DNA of 64,000 nt. Origin: Paraspadella gotoi. Taxonomy: Eukaryota; Chaetognatha. Below the pieces are notes generated by a model. That model was not told where the DNA came from, did no database searches, and was given only the letters and a program-made list of their open reading frames with translations. This document shows, one piece after another, positions 31,611 to 45,109 of the stretch. The DNA is taken from NCBI GenBank assembly GCA_051294375.1, contig CM119263.1, forward strand, positions 25,511,367-25,575,366. Direction: 5' to 3'. The translations under genes were made by a program, and so were the position numbers. How positions within the stretch are numbered: position 1 is the first letter of the stretch; the number at the start of each line of letters is the position of its first letter.

Positions 31611-34600
31611 CTACTTTTTCTTTTTTCCCTTCATCATATCCAGTTTGGCTTGAAATTCTTTCGCGCGCTCTCGATTTTTCTCTTCAAATTCCTGAATAGG
31701 AAATTGGGGTTTCGTTAAGAAATTACCCAGAATTAAACAACCCAGAATTAAACAACCACATAAGAATGAAGCCTCACCTTTTTTTCCTTTTCAAAGTTCT
31801 TTTTTTTAACCTCTTCCAATTGTTGAACCAGTCTATTCGTTCGCTTTTTCATTTCTCTGTTCTTTTGTTTAAAATTTAATTCAAGACTTTTCCCTTCCGC
31901 ATTCATCGAGCGTTTCTTTTTCCAATCGGCAACGCCCCCTTGACAGTTCCCGTCACTTTCTGCTCGAGACTGAGACGCCGACGAAAACGGGTCGCTTGAG
32001 GTCGTTGGTGATGATTCAGTTGTGCTCCGCGTTGGAGACTTTCGAGTAGCGATCGGCAACGCCTCAGTGCGGGAGTGAGCCTCGTTCACTAGTTTCTCCC
32101 GCGCCTCGATTCTTTTCCTAAAACGCTTTCCAGCTGCGCTTTCGTGGAATTCATCGGCGAGGCTCTTCGCTTGGCTTTCCTTGGCATAATCGTTATTGGA
32201 GTCGTAAAACCGGACCGAATATCCAGAGGTATCGTCGCCAACTCTTTGGTGGGGTTCCGTCGCTACTGGAAGTTTGGCATCAACGCCGAAAAAACTGTCC
32301 GCCGCCAGCCGCGAATGATCGTCCCCATCTCCAAGATCCGACCAATCTTTGTTACCGTCAAGCTCGTTGTTGTTAAGATCGCTGCTTCCAACAACATCGT
32401 CGGCATCCGCGGTCAGCAAAGCCCCAGAAGAGGTCGGAAGTGCTTCTAATCTGAAGAAAAGTAGAAAATAATGAAAACAAAAGTCGAAAAGAACAAAATA
32501 TTTAATAGGATTTCGTTACATACCTATCTCCAGCATAGTTCTCCACTTCGAGCTTTAGAATTTCCTTAAAGCCAACAGAGTCGTCGAGCTCTTCGTCCAA
32601 AGGGTAGGATGAGAGATCTATGGTTAAGTCACCTTCGGCCAACGTGTCTCCGTCGGAGTCGTCCGTCATCGTTTCCAGCGCGGAAGCTTCGTGCCTCTCG
32701 AATGAAATCAGCGATTCATTCAAAAGCGTCGAATTCGAGTCTGTGATATAAATAGATGTGAGATACTAACGGAGCAATAAAAAGAGGCGATCGGGTCGAT
32801 CCATTACTTCTTTTTTAAATGACCTTTAAGCTCGAAGTCTTTCGTAGGCGTCGACAGGCATATAGATTTAGGAGGAGGCGTTGGAGGTCGGGGATGTCGA
32901 GGGGGAGATCTCGACACTGGTGGCGGAACTCTGCAAAACAATTTTTAAGTAATATTGATTGGAGAAAAAAGAACTAGATTTCTCTAAACAGAAATTAAAC
33001 AATACTTAATAATTTTATAAATCATATGATAATCTCATTTGTTGTAACCTTTTCAGCGCTTGTTTTGAAGGCGGTTGTCTATCGGTTGACCGTTGCAACG
33101 ACGACACAAGATTCGTGTAAGCAGAACTAGGGACAAGCAAACTGTTGGACACTTGATCTTTCGGCGGTTCGTTAGTCATTTGTTTGTTTCCAACTTGAAG
33201 CGGTGGATATAATTCCGAGCCTTCGGAACTTTCTGACGCATATGAGGCGATCGAGACATCCGTAATTCCGAAGCTCGCCGAGTCCGCCAACGTTTGTAGT
33301 CGCGCGTCCACGTGTTCCTCGCCAAAACACTCGACAGCTACAGAGGATGAATGGTCTGCCTGAGAAGGATGATTGATAGATATGCCGTCCGGACATCGAA
33401 GTGATTGATCACACGACGTCGAGTCTTCCAGATTCTCGGGAACCGGCGAAATCTTTGGAGCAGAACCGTAAGCTGACCGGAGCTGCCGCCACCATTGTCT
33501 CGCCACGGCCTCGTTTCCTGAATAATCGGTCTAATAATCGAAATGTCCCAACTTATAAGACTCAAAACTTACCGGTAGTAGATTCCACAAGTTGTAGGAC
33601 GTATTCCTCTGGGAGCACTTTCGGAAGATCCAAAAATGAAACGGAGGAGACGGCGCTGACTTGCGAAGAATTAGTTGGCGATAGCCTTGCCTCTTTGCCC
33701 CCATTGACAGTTACGAGGGAAGACCGCACTTTTGTTGTATCAGTGGATGTATCACTAAATAAAATTTCATCGTTCTTTAAACCTGGAATCAAGACTTCAA
33801 AACATACATCATCATAATACTATATTCAAATTTACCTTTTCATTTCGAGATACATCGAGGATCGATCGCCTAAAAAATGTAACAAAAATTATTCGTAATG
33901 TCACCTTCGAACTTTTAAAACTAAAAGGAAGCAGCACGTTCGATCGATTCGAGCAACTATTAATATTTCCAAAATCTAACCACTTGATATGTTTACTTTA
34001 GGCTTGAGAACTCTTAGAAGACGTAATAAGCTTGTACATACTGACTAAGGATGAAGAAAATAAACACAGTCACGATTTTTAAGGTTTGCAGGGAGTGGTT
34101 TAACGGCAAAGTCACGGCAGAATTTGAGAAGCTTAATATTTGATATAAATTTGTTGTGGGCATGGCAAAGTTCACCCCGCCTGCAAATATAGCATTTTAA
34201 GTCATAACTCAGTGGTTTATTGAGTAAAACCAACTCATACGGCTTCAATCCCAAGCCGATCGCAAATAAATGGGAAGTGTGAGGACGGCCATAGACCGTT
34301 TCGGCGGCATGGAAAACCCAAAAACCTGGTATAAAGCCCAGGACCTGTTCCAAAGCTTGCGACGGGTTAAAAAAAATTAAAGAGACCTCAATCCAGTTAA
34401 TGGCTTACCCACAAAATATATAAAAATAAAATGAAAAAATCGTTTAAATTATAAAAAAAAACTATACCATTGGCCTTGAGGATGAGTTTAAACAATATTA
34501 CAATTAAAAAATTTTTTTCTCTTTCTTATAAAAAGAAAAAAAATATAGGTTGGCGACAGCTACCGCCGCGACAAATTTCAAATAAGTGCAATGAAATTTT

Positions 34601-37600
34601 ACAAAAACTCGCTGTCGATCACCGAAAATCTAAATTTGAAGCTCAACAAAGTCAAATAATGCTCGAGTAGGATGGATTTAAACGTAAATGCATACAAATT
34701 CGGTCAAAATGACTGCTTCCACTCTTACCACATGTGCTCTGCAATATGCGTTTTCGTCATTCGCTTTTTTATTGTAATACTAGGTACGAAAATTCATCTA
34801 AAATAAATTTCATTTCCAAAAATAATTCGTTCCTTCTTCAATTGTTATCAAACTCGCACCAGGTACTTTAGGCAATTGTCTTTCCTTCATATTTTGGTAC
34901 GGTCGAATCTCTCCACTGCCAAGCCGAACTCAAGGAAACATAAGAAAATCTGAGATTGAAGTTAAAACGAGACTAGCTTTAAGTCGAACTTCCATCATAT
35001 CATCTAACGCAAACAGAAAAGCGAGCCTTTTCGCGACAAGTACATCAACCTATTTTTGTTCTTTGGCGATCACAGGTGAGTAATTCAACATTTTCAAATG
35101 GTGATATTTCGTATTTGAATTGTATTTTATATGCAATAAAAGATACCGGCTGTCTTTGGTCATACCTAATATGGAAGTTCTTATCTGAACCGCCTTCGAT
35201 AGGGTTTCAGGGAAGTTGTGGTCATGAAAATTCGTATTTGATTCTGTGCCAGGTATGATCAAGCCTCAGGGTCTCTTTATAACTAAGGTGTTTATAAGTC
35301 ATAGTTAAATCTATTTTTAGTTCATTCATGCTGCCGAAATGTTCTTCGCCATCGTGTCGTCACTGATCCTAGTCGCTATTAATATTGACAGAACAATCTT
35401 TGTCGCTGCACCTTTTTGGTAATTCAGCTTTCAACTTTCCATAAAAATATGACTTTTTCTTTGAATGATTTTCAAATAACTTCAGGTCTTTAGAGGTCTG
35501 TAATGCAAAAAACGCAAAAAGAGCTATTTTAAGTATCATAGTTAGCGCAATGGCGTTAAGTATATATCCATCATTAGCGGTCTCCGAACAAAATGTAAGT
35601 TCAGGAATCAAACAAGAACGGTAATTCAAATTTGTTGCGCCGCAGTGACTGCGTTATCTAGTGTATTTTTCGTGACATAACATGACGTTTTTTCTTTTTA
35701 GTTTTAGTATTTCCTGAAGGCGGCGCAAGCAGCCCCTTAGATTTTGTTTTTTTTCTGTCTTAACAAAAGAGCAACCAACTTTAAATAAAATTTATGCATT
35801 ATAAGTTTTTAGCGTAAGTAGGACAGACCGACGGACAGACATACCGACCGATCGACAAGTTACTTATAGAGTTGCTCCGCGAGTACTCGCGGCGTAACTA
35901 AAAAGTTAAACAAGCATTGTTAAGCTCGCCAAGAATTTATCAACAGATAAGTAACACAAGTGTTATTTGCGTTCGTCCTGGGGATACATTTGCCATGTTA
36001 AATGAGTCTGAAACTTCGACATCCATTTCAAATTTCAAACCATCAGAGGGCAACCAATATTCATATTATTCTTTGAACAACAAAATCGCCATCATTCTCA
36101 TTCATGTCAACTTTCTTGGTTTCTACTCGATAATACCTGCAACCATGATTCTGATTCTAAATTGGAGAATCATTCTCAGGTAAGAGTATCTTTTTAATTA
36201 ATATATTTCAAAGTCAAAAACTTGCCTAAGGATTATAAATCAAGTGTATGGTCAATTTACTACGACTAATAAAAAGTTAGATCTATGAACTGAATTTACT
36301 GTTGTGACTGATGTATCAATGAGCTTAAGATTTCTAATTTGAAAGAAGCTTTCACATTAATATAAATCATATTCCAGGAAATGATTGTTTTACATAATTC
36401 TTTAAATCTGGGGATCAGATATAAGAAAATTATTAAGCTTATACGTATTCTTTTAAAAAAATGTATTGTATTATTTCTTTTACCTTTTTCTGGCGTAGCC
36501 TAACTTCCAGAGAAACCGAGATGCTAAAAAAAATATCAGTCTACAAATCAACAGAACGGAGAAATCATCATCGACAAACAACAATCTATCTTGTTAGTAT
36601 CTCTGAAACCGAAAACCAAAACTGAATTACTATTCAATGTTCCATTTTCATCAGGTGAGTATTTCCATTGCATTTCTTGTGCTTGTTACGCCCTGGGCAA
36701 TAGTGAACTCTCTCGGTATGGAATTATTATTAATATTACTAATATTTTTCTTTTTATTATTCTTGTTATTTAACTCCATTAATTTAAGGAATGTTGATCA
36801 AAAACAATACGTCTTTAAGACTGGCCGCTGAGATTACGGATTTGATGGGGATTTCTAATTGTGGAATTAATTTTGCTCTGTATACTATCACTCCGGTAAT
36901 GAGGAGATATATTAAAGAAAAGATACGATATGACGTAAGAGTTATTAACAAGACAATACCTCTCAAAGAAAAAGAAAATTTCAATTATAAAATTATTACA
37001 ATTCTTTTATTTCCTAAGATATCAACTTTGAACCAAAGAAGGAAAAACTTGAACGTTCGCAGAGGGAATCATTCCTACGATGTCAAAGCGAATTTTAACA
37101 AAGAAGATGAAGCCGTTCAAATTATAAATATTTCTGTAATAAACACTTTATAACGTTTATGATACCCACATAGTCATGCTTTTTATTTCTTACTTATGTT
37201 ATATATACGTATATGTCATGTAAATAACTTTAAAGTGTATAAGCTAAAAGATTAAATTACCTGTGGAAATTCCGGAACCGAGGCCAGCGTCGTGCTTGGC
37301 TATAGTCTGTTTTAGAAGTGTCCTGAGAAGCGAGCGATCCATCGATGGCGACGGATCTTCCGAAGCTGCGTCTCCGGCGCCGAGGACCGGTCTCCCGAAG
37401 CCAACGCCGTCTCCGGACGGGTCAAGCTTCGAACGATCGTTAATCGGCGTTTGCGAGCCGATAACTCGAGCAGAGTCGCCGATATTCTCTCTAGTCGACG
37501 AAACCGAAAGCAAATCCTTCCATTTCGGAAGCAAAGATCGATCGCAGCTATCGTCCCTATCGCTGCCACCGCTTCTATCCGTGGTCGGTGTTGCGATGCT

Positions 37601-40600
37601 ACTGAAGCTGAAATAAGGCCATGAAGCAAATTGATTGGTTTTACAATTACTTTTTCAAATTTTAATACTCAGAGAGTATGTGAAAGAAACAAAAAATTGC
37701 TATCTCTGAAACCTATAAAATCTAAAATCTAAAAACGTATAGCCATAAAATATTTAATGTGGTAGGTAAGCAAAATCAGATCAAAGTAGGATTTTTTAAA
37801 ATGCCAATTAAAGTTTTATTAATTTTTTTACTAAAACTGAACTCGCTTATATATATAAAATTGTTTTGTAAATATGTAGCAATATGAAACGTAAATCTAT
37901 ATCCAAATTTTTAGCTTCCTATGGTTACACCCTTTTACAATTTCCAATGGTAAAAAAGCGTGACGACGACAACAACAGTCACGAAGAAGTATACTTTTAA
38001 GATTTTATAGGTTTCAAAGATGGCACTTTTTTTGTTCTTTGAGGTCCTGTCTGCCCTATGGTGTACTACCTTAGATAAGATTCATTAATACAAACATAAT
38101 ATAAGTACATGAGCAATTAGCTTTCCTTAAATATAATGTACTCGACACAAATTAAGAACTCACCCGCTAATGGAGCTTGAATTTGCACTTCTTTTGGATT
38201 TATCTACTGGTGTCGAAGTCTTTGATTCTGCAGGTTGTCGCCCAGGCCCGACAGTCAATGGCGTAACGGTGGATGCTGAGGGAATCGAACCTTTTGTAAA
38301 GGGCGTGGCTGGAGAAATGATCGTCACTTCCGGTGAGTTGGCATTTGCGTCGGCTATCCTCTTGGGTAATTGCCGCGGAGAACTTTCAACAGTCCGGATA
38401 GAGATTGGAATGGCTCGGGAAACGGCGCAGGTCGAAAATGAGGGAGTTGAAGAGGGGACCGACTTGGGAAGAGAGCCGTTTTGCACGATTGATGATGAAT
38501 CCGTTTTTGACAAGGCATCGTCACTAAATTTAACAAACTACAGTTTACGCAATATATACAACTAAAATCCACCAACCGTTTATCAGCGGCCATTGGTGCT
38601 GAAGGCAAGTCATTCGCCTACCAACCCAAAGGTCCGGGGTTCTAGCCCAGTGGTCGCCTAGAAGTTAAGAGGGACGGGGCGCTTAACCCGCCTGTAACAC
38701 GGTATTACAGCCTTATCCGAAACTCAGGGACTGCTTATAATGAGCGGTTCTGTCACTAACTCATAATAATTACTGCCTCTTCAGTGGACGTATTTAGGTT
38801 ATTTTTTTAGAAATACCTCGATAATTTTCCAGATTCCAGAGAAGACAGAGTTTCCGATCGAAGCAACTTCCATTTTTCGGCCGGAAGATTATGCCTCGAT
38901 GTCGAGAAAGCTTCAGAAATGGATTCCATATCTGACAGCAGAGCATTCGGTTCTGCAAGCGTATCCAGTGTGGACACTTCGCCAGTCCGATGAAGGATAC
39001 GTTTTTCGAATGGAGAGGTCAAAGGTTCTGCCTGAATCTTTGATATCAAAGAACTTGGCGGGTCAGCGGAGTGCAGGGTTTTCCAACGGTCTTGTAATTG
39101 TTGCGACAACTGTTGCTTCAACGCTTCTACTTGAACGAGTCTCTGCCTCAGATCCTCGTGGCGTCGCGTCCAAAATTCGTCTTCTGCGTAGCCAGAAGCC
39201 GCGTCAGACACGTTGACGACGGAAGTCTAATTTAAATCGAAAAAAATATTTAAAGTATAAGAATCATCGCAATCGCATAAAAAAATTATGGACCCATGAC
39301 AAACTTTTATACTCAAACAAAAAATAATATTTGTGTTTTATAATTAACAAACTCGGCTTAATATATTAAAAAAAAATAAATAAAAATGAAAGGAATGAAT
39401 AAAATGAAATGAAAGGAATCGAATTAAATGAATAAAATTTAACTTAATGAAAGAAATGAGATAAATAAATTGTATTGAGTGAATAAATTTAAATGTAAGA
39501 ATTGAATTAATTAAATTGACCGAATTTAATTGGTCTATTTTAATTGAAGAAATTGAAGGAATAAATGTGTAAGAGATAAATAGAAAATCTTAAAGTATAA
39601 TGATCTTGCCAGACGTTACTATCAAAGAAAATTAATGAAAAAATCTGAAAAAAAAACCGAATGATTGATGCGATAACGAATTATTTATGTAATAGTAATT
39701 TATTGATTTAATAGTAATTTATTGATTGATGTAATAGTAATTGATTAATTGATGTAATAGTAATTGATTAATTAATTTATGTAATAGTAATTGATTGATT
39801 TTTATAATACTAAATCGAATGTTTTGAAATAAAAATTGAATTCTAAATATAGTATCATAAATGGTAAAATTTTTTTTTTGGCATTGTTATTTCAAAAATA
39901 TTTAATAATACAATTCCCCACAATATGTACCCTTGGGACATACTATATATTATATAATTAAAAGAAAAAGAAAAAAATAAATTTGTTTTATTTATATAAA
40001 ATGTAAACAAACAAGATTTATTGCATCAACGCATCAATTTTTAAGGACCTTGATGATGAAAATATATATCTAAATTTTTAGCTTCATACAAACACAAATA
40101 ATACTAGAAAATGCGATCTATAATTTGGAATGCTGACGACGACGACGACCTCCACTGGGACCATCGTCACAAAAGGAATGATAAAATAAGTAAAAGAATA
40201 CGTAATCAAAGCATTCAAAATGATTAAATTAATGCCTAAAGTATTATCTCGTACAGAACGAGAAAAATACTCACCGAGTCGGAGAGATCTATGATTGCGT
40301 CCTCGCGCTCTTCTTCTAGGCACAATTCCTCTATTTTTCTAGAGAGGACCTCGAAACCATTTAAATTTTGAACATTGGATAAGCTAAGTTCGTCGAGGTT
40401 CGAAGGCTGTGGCGGACTTTCAAAACTCGATTCCTTTCGCGAGTCACGGAAGTCTGGTGTTGACAATGGAACGCTCTCGAAGGCCGGCGTGAAAAGGGGC
40501 AATGGAGACTCGGATTCGAAACGCACGGATTTAACTCCGATCTTTTCCTTTTCCTTTTGGGGCGCGGACAAAATAGAAGGACCAGCCATGGCGGAGAAAG

Positions 40601-43527
40601 TTTTAATGTTCGAAGACTTGGAATCCTCGGGAACCTGGTTAACTTGAGCTTCAATGCGGCGATTTAGTCGCAGCTGCCGCTCGACCAACTGAGACTTAGC
40701 GCGCTCGAACTGCCGTAAGCTAGTCTGGTGGCGCCTGATCAAGTCCCGTTGGTAAGCACGAACACCAATCAGCCAGGAGGGCGTTTCTTCGTCACTGGCG
40801 TCAGTCGTTGAAGGCTCTTCTTCAACATCATCGATAGAAGACAAAAAGTTTCTGTTTAGCAAGTTGTCGTTGTTGTTGCCGTCAATCTTTTCCAAGTTTT
40901 TTTCTATTTCTTTTCCCATTGATGGAACCTCGATAGCTTCGTTAGTTTCATCCAGTCTTAGAGGTTCCTCCTCCATCAACTTTTCGGCGGGATCTTCGAC
41001 GAATTCGCTTTGTGTCTCCTCAGATTTTAAAGGGCTAACATTATCCAAGTCAGACTGTACGTCGCTGGACAAGTTGGATGACGATGGTTCGCTTCTACTT
41101 TCGGTGTTTGCTTCGCCGTAAGCGATTGGGATCTCGAAACGAGTTTTGTTGTCCGACTTATCTTCCACAATCGGCGTCGAGACGCGTTCCTCCTTTTCCA
41201 CGCAATGCGTTGCCGAATTTTCCGTGGTTACAGCCTTTTCAGCGGCCAAATCGTTCATAGTCGAATTATTGAAGGATGTCGACGCAGGTGGGGCAAATGT
41301 CGACGTTGACTCATCGAGATTAGAGGTTTCTCCGATCGATCGCCGCCATTCGATACGTTGATCGACGATCCGCGTAAGAAGGTTGTTCAAGTCAAGACGA
41401 TCTTTCGCCATCTTTGTTATATTTACGGGGTCCTCCATGCGGGTAGAGCTGAAATATCAACGTTTTTTCACTCAATTTTTTTCAACTTTTTCACGAGTTT
41501 AAATCATGTTACTTACTCAGAATATATAACTGATGACTCATTTTCCCCCTCAATATCGTCGTAGAGAAGAATCGACTCATCTGGTTTCAGTCGGTGCTCG
41601 GCGTTTCGCAGCAACGCATCCTCAAAAGCATGCTCCGCCGCCAGCTCCAATTGTTCACGCTTGGCGAGAATTTGGTTCACCGGTAAAACGATTTCGGGTG
41701 CCATCTGAAAATATCACAAATAGTTCGGCGGAAAATAAAATCGGAAAATAAAATCGCATAAAAAAAATCGTGGACCCATAACAAACTTTAATAAGAAATT
41801 GAATGAATAAAGAGATAAAGAGATAAAGAAAAAAAAAGGGGAAAAGATGGTAAAATGATAACATGCGCGACTGCGATGCTTAACATCACCAATCAATATG
41901 AAATTTGGATATATATAAATGATTTAGGTTTTTACTACAAAAAAAAAAATCTTTCAGATTAAAAAACAAGGTTGCAAATGACGATTTTTTTTAGCGGCGG
42001 GGTGTCGCGTGTCACCTGGTATTTGGACAATCGTTACAAAAGTAAAAGTAAAACGAAGTTCCTTCACAATCGACCTCGGGATTACCTCGTGTAAATTAGC
42101 TCCTCTTCGTCTCCGATCATGCAGAAGCAGCTCGTCCAAATTCTCCAAGATATCTTTGCTCTCGCGTTCCGTAACAGCTTTGTTAAGCGCCGCACGTCCT
42201 CTTTCCCGAGCGCGCTCCAAAAGCTCAATAACTTCGCGCCCTCGATCCGCTGCTCTTGCGGACACCGCATCAGAAACATCTCGAGCTTCAGAGACCGCGG
42301 TTCCAACAGGGTCAGCTGAAAAAATACGGAAGTTGAACTTAACAATGTTCGTTTAGTCAAGGATCCTCTCCTCCTACCTTTTTCAATTAGACAGGATCCA
42401 AATTGTTTTTCGGATTGAATTTGTGGACACGGAAGTCTTGCGTCGGTCAACACGACCGGAGAGATTTCGGGTTGGTTTATAATTTCGGGCTCGATTTGCG
42501 CTGTAAAGGTATGAAGACTATGAAACATTTGGTTTTTCAAAAGACGCTAAAACCGCAGTCGGCGAAAGTAAAATTTAGCCAATAATTTTGCCCAAAATTA
42601 CAGATGTTACAAGCTGCAGTCATTCTGGCCGAAATGAGTTAAACCTGTTGGGCCGAAATTTTTACCGACGCTATAACGGGTATAACTACCCGTACCCAGG
42701 TACCCATCGAAAATTAAGAGGATAATAACCCAGAGCGCATGCAATAAGATCATACTTGCTGGCAAGGCGGCCACTCTCTTCGCTCTCTCCTTTTCTTTTT
42801 TCTTGACTTTTTCGCGGATGTCATTTTTTCTAGAGACTTGTTCATTTTCAGCCTTCCTTTTTTCACTAATTTTACGCAAAGCTTCTTTTCCACGGTCCTC
42901 TACGTTTGAGTCACACAATGGTGTTTCCGTAATCAGAAATTCGTTCTGAAAAAAAAATAATTTTTTTGTCAAAGTATAAAAAAATAAAAACCGAATCACA
43001 ACTTTAATATACCACGGTAAAGGCCAGATGATGTGCGTGTCCTAACTCTGATGCGCAAAGCCGTAATTCGGCTTCTTTTACTTTCAATTCTTTCTGCGTT
43101 TTTTCTACCCATTCTGCACGAAGGTTCGCGGCCAAGTTTCGCTCCTGAACAGTGAAAAGTTACCAAGCAAAAAATCAAAGATCATGATATAGGGCGATCC
43201 CGGAGTTGAATACGCTCTGGAGGCTTATGGGAAAACGAAGAAAAAGTTCGTTTCTTTACGGAAAAGAAAATTTAAGACTAACAACGTTAAAAACGTTGAT
43301 AAGCTTCACGGGCGAAGGATTTCTTTTTTTTTAATATTATTATTTATAGTATTTATTTTTTTCGTTGCCTGCTCTACTTTCTCCTTCTTGACGGCCTCTC
43401 TGACTCGCTGAGCTTGATCTTTCGCTTGTTGACGGACTTGTTGAAGACGGAGGCGTCGTAAGCGAGAACGCTCTGCCCTTAAGGCTTCGTCACGTTCCGT
43501 CGATGTAAGGTAATATTTTTGAACCAT
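31611..43527 (-). CDS. CEP295: CEP295-like centriolar coiled-coil protein
   Basis: CEP295 is a centriole protein needed for centriole-to-centrosome conversion. Sixteen exons: 43527-43378, 43144-43013, 42945-42756, 42500-42378, 42315-42086, 41704-41517, 41448-40275, 39226-38817, 38523-38164, 37607-37261, 33782-33573, 33517-33049, 32930-32824, 32740-32524, 32450-31778, 31691-31611. They sum to exactly 1686 codons plus stop. Homology is clearest at the N-terminus: RLRRLRLQQVRQQAKDQAQR, then NLAANLRAEW, KEKERAKRVAALPA, and an exon starting MAPEIVLPV with AAEHAFEDALLRNAEHR, which line up in order with vertebrate CEP295. The middle is acidic, Ser/Thr-rich and poorly conserved; the C-terminus is a basic coiled coil ending KGKKKK, in the place where CEP295 has its ALMS motif. 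Shorter than the human protein (about 2600). The intron 37260-33783 contains a complete GPCR gene on the other strand. Confidence 0.8.
34672..37153 (+). CDS. class A (rhodopsin-type) G-protein-coupled receptor, nested gene
   Basis: Nine exons: 34672-34783, 34863-35075, 35143-35252, 35321-35418, 35486-35594, 35947-36179, 36499-36592, 36655-36715, 36789-37153; 464 residues in one frame. Landmarks: TM1 GTLGN (N42), TM2 FCSLAITD (D109), TM3 end with DRT in place of DRY (168-170), TM5 proline in FYSIIPATMIL, TM6 VTPWAIVN, TM7 NFALY in place of NPxxY (371-375), then a basic tail of about 85 residues. TM4 lacks the usual Trp. First intracellular loop is unusually long (about 40 residues, charged). 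The second extracellular loop has a Cys and several Asn-Thr/Ser sequons. Ligand unknown; the pattern is closest to peptide-type receptors. The whole gene sits inside one intron of the CEP295-like gene, on the opposite strand. Exon 6 start was chosen on phase. Confidence 0.82.
35633..35902 (-). repeat. repeat family D, copy 3 (MITE-like)
   Basis: Reversed relative to copies 1 and 2: starts GTTGCGCCGCAGTGACTGC and ends GCGAGTACTCGCGGCGTAAC. It occupies most of the GPCR intron between exons 5 and 6 and stops 45 bases before exon 6. Confidence 0.7.
38583..38770 (+). repeat. tRNA-derived SINE
   Basis: Pol III promoter boxes with normal spacing: A box ATTGGTGCTGAAGG and B box GGGGTTCTAGCCC, separated by an anticodon-arm-like segment (GTCATTCGCCTACCAAC). 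A tRNA-unrelated body of about 120 bp follows. Sits in a CEP295 intron. Only one clear copy in this window. Confidence 0.65.
39262..39400 (+). repeat. repeat family G, copy 1
   Basis: Shares ATCGCAATCGCATAAAAAAA, TATGGACCCAT and AACTCGGCTTAATATAT with 44583-44700, and partly with 41748-41810. Non-coding. Confidence 0.55.
39690..39805. repeat. minisatellite, about 25-30 bp unit
   Basis: Four to five imperfect direct units of TGTAATAGTAATTGATTAAT-type sequence in a CEP295 intron, followed by AT-rich simple sequence. Confidence 0.7.
41748..41810 (+). repeat. repeat family G, copy 2 (fragment)
   Basis: AATCGCATAAAAAAAATCG followed by TGGACCCATAACAAACTTTA; only the left part of the family is present. 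Confidence 0.5.
42545..42600 (+). repeat. repeat family H, copy 3 (fragment)
   Basis: ACCGCAGTCGGCGAAAGTAA then ATTTAGCC, matching the ends of the copies at 1185 (reversed) and 31365. In a CEP295 intron. Confidence 0.4.
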
Positions 43528-44145
43528 GTTTCAGCAACCGAATTGGTTTATATAAACGTGTACATTTTTAGCGTTTCTCTCTAAGAAATGTTTTAACTGG
43601 TGCCTTTAGCACCCTTTTTCTGTTTTCGTTTTACTGGTCTAAACAAAACTGGTGTATGAGATAATATCATAATTTGCTTAAAAGTTTTTTTCTGAAAAGG
43701 AAAGAGTGGATAAAGCTTCGAAACGAACAAGTGAAGCAATTGTGAAGATTAAGATTTGTCGATATGACGATAATTGTGACAAGCACTCGTAAGTTACGTT
43801 CTGAAAGGAAAAAGGAAAACAACAATGTTACTAATTCTGAGGAATTAGACGTCAAGCAATTGTATAGTCAACATTGAAACAAAATACAAAAATGAGAATG
43901 AGAGCAAAGAGCTTTCATGTGAGATGGAAGCGAGCAGAGAATTTTTAATTTAGTTTTGAGTAATTGAATGTTCTTGGAAAATTATACGAGTTGTAAAAGT
44001 TTTTTGAATCAACGACTTTTTCATGCAAGAATATCTTGTTCTTTTTTGTTAGTTGCGTCTGCTGTATTTTCACGACCTCTAGCCGGTTCCCATGTAAAGA
44101 CAAAAGGGAGAAACAAAAGCAAGGTGAGCCCAATTACAAATTTTA
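43528..44145. other. region upstream of the CEP295-like gene
   Basis: Should hold the CEP295-like promoter. A 37-codon plus-strand ORF at 43764-43877 (rich in Lys, Asn and Glu) is visible but matches no family, and I do not call it a gene. Confidence 0.4.
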
Positions 44146-44372
44146 TTATGAAAAATTGCAAGATTATTTCTTTTACTATATAATTATATTCGACTAAATT
44201 GGATTAAATTTAAAAATGAATGTAAAAGTTTAATATGTTTCACTATATATTAGATTTAATCATTAATTCTTTTATATTTGTTCTTATATTTGTTCTTTAT
44301 ATGCTTTTATAATGTAATAGGGAGAGTGATGTTAGTGTTGTCTTCTGGAATTAGAGGGAGCATTTATACAAC
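44146..44372 (-). repeat. repeat family C, copy 4
   Basis: Begins GCAAGATTATTTCTTTTAC and ends GTTAGTGTTGTCTTCTGGAA, the same order as 2626-2805. AT-rich, non-coding. Confidence 0.6.
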
Positions 44373-44582
44373 ACAAGGTTAAAAGTTACTTTCTGCCCTC
44401 GTTTTTTAATTAGATAATAGACATTCTTGTTAAGAAATCATTTATTAAAAATTCAAAATATTTAAAAGTCTGAACAAAAAGGGGTGGAGGGAATAATTTG
44501 TTATGGGATTAAAGTTATTTATGATTCATTCTTGATCAGGGTTAAGCCTACAGAGTAGAATTGTATGTTCAGAAAATCTTAG

Positions 44583-44700
44583 AAGTATAAGGATCGTCGC
44601 AATCGCATAAAAAAATTATGGACCCATTACAAACTTTGATACAGGAAAACTAAGCTTTATACATAAAAAACTCGGCTTAATATATGAAAAATAAATAAAA
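44583..44700 (+). repeat. repeat family G, copy 3
   Basis: GTCGCAATCGCATAAAAAAA, then TATGGACCCATTACAAACTT and AACTCGGCTTAATATATG, matching 39262-39400. Confidence 0.55.
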
Positions 44701-44717
44701 ATTATATGATGCTTGTG

Positions 44718-44997
44718 CGGAGTACAATATAGTATTCCCGATCTAATACTTAAGGTAGTGGTCCTTTTATTCTTTGAAATATTATACCACTTCATTGATA
44801 GGGAAGACAGGTTCACTGGGAGTGAATAAACAAGACTGTGAGAGAGTCTTGATTAAAAGCTTGCAGAAACCTGCTATATAATTATCATGTAAGTGTGATA
44901 AAGGCCTTAAACCACCAAAGCCTGTCCAAAGTCAGGGACAAGATAGCTCATTTATTAAATGAATGGATAATTTTTATATTGGTTGTACCAATTTCAT
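44718..44997 (+). repeat. repeat family B, copy 5 (fullest copy)
   Basis: From GTACAATATAGTATTCCCG through GAATAAACAAGACTGTGAG and CCAAAGCCTGTCCAAAG to TATATTGGTTGTACCAATTT. About 280 bp; the best guide to the family's limits. It directly precedes the Kir remnant. Confidence 0.65.
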
Positions 44998-45109
44998 ATG
45001 AATAAAATAAAATGAATTAAATGAAATAAATCAAATGAAAGGACAACAAGTAGTAGAACAACAATTTTTTCTCTTGCTGTTGACCGAACGACCACAATCG
45101 ACTACAACA

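Noticed and set aside
38590-38660. Functional tRNA gene
   Set aside because: A and B boxes are present but acceptor-stem pairing is missing and a tRNA-unrelated body follows, so SINE.
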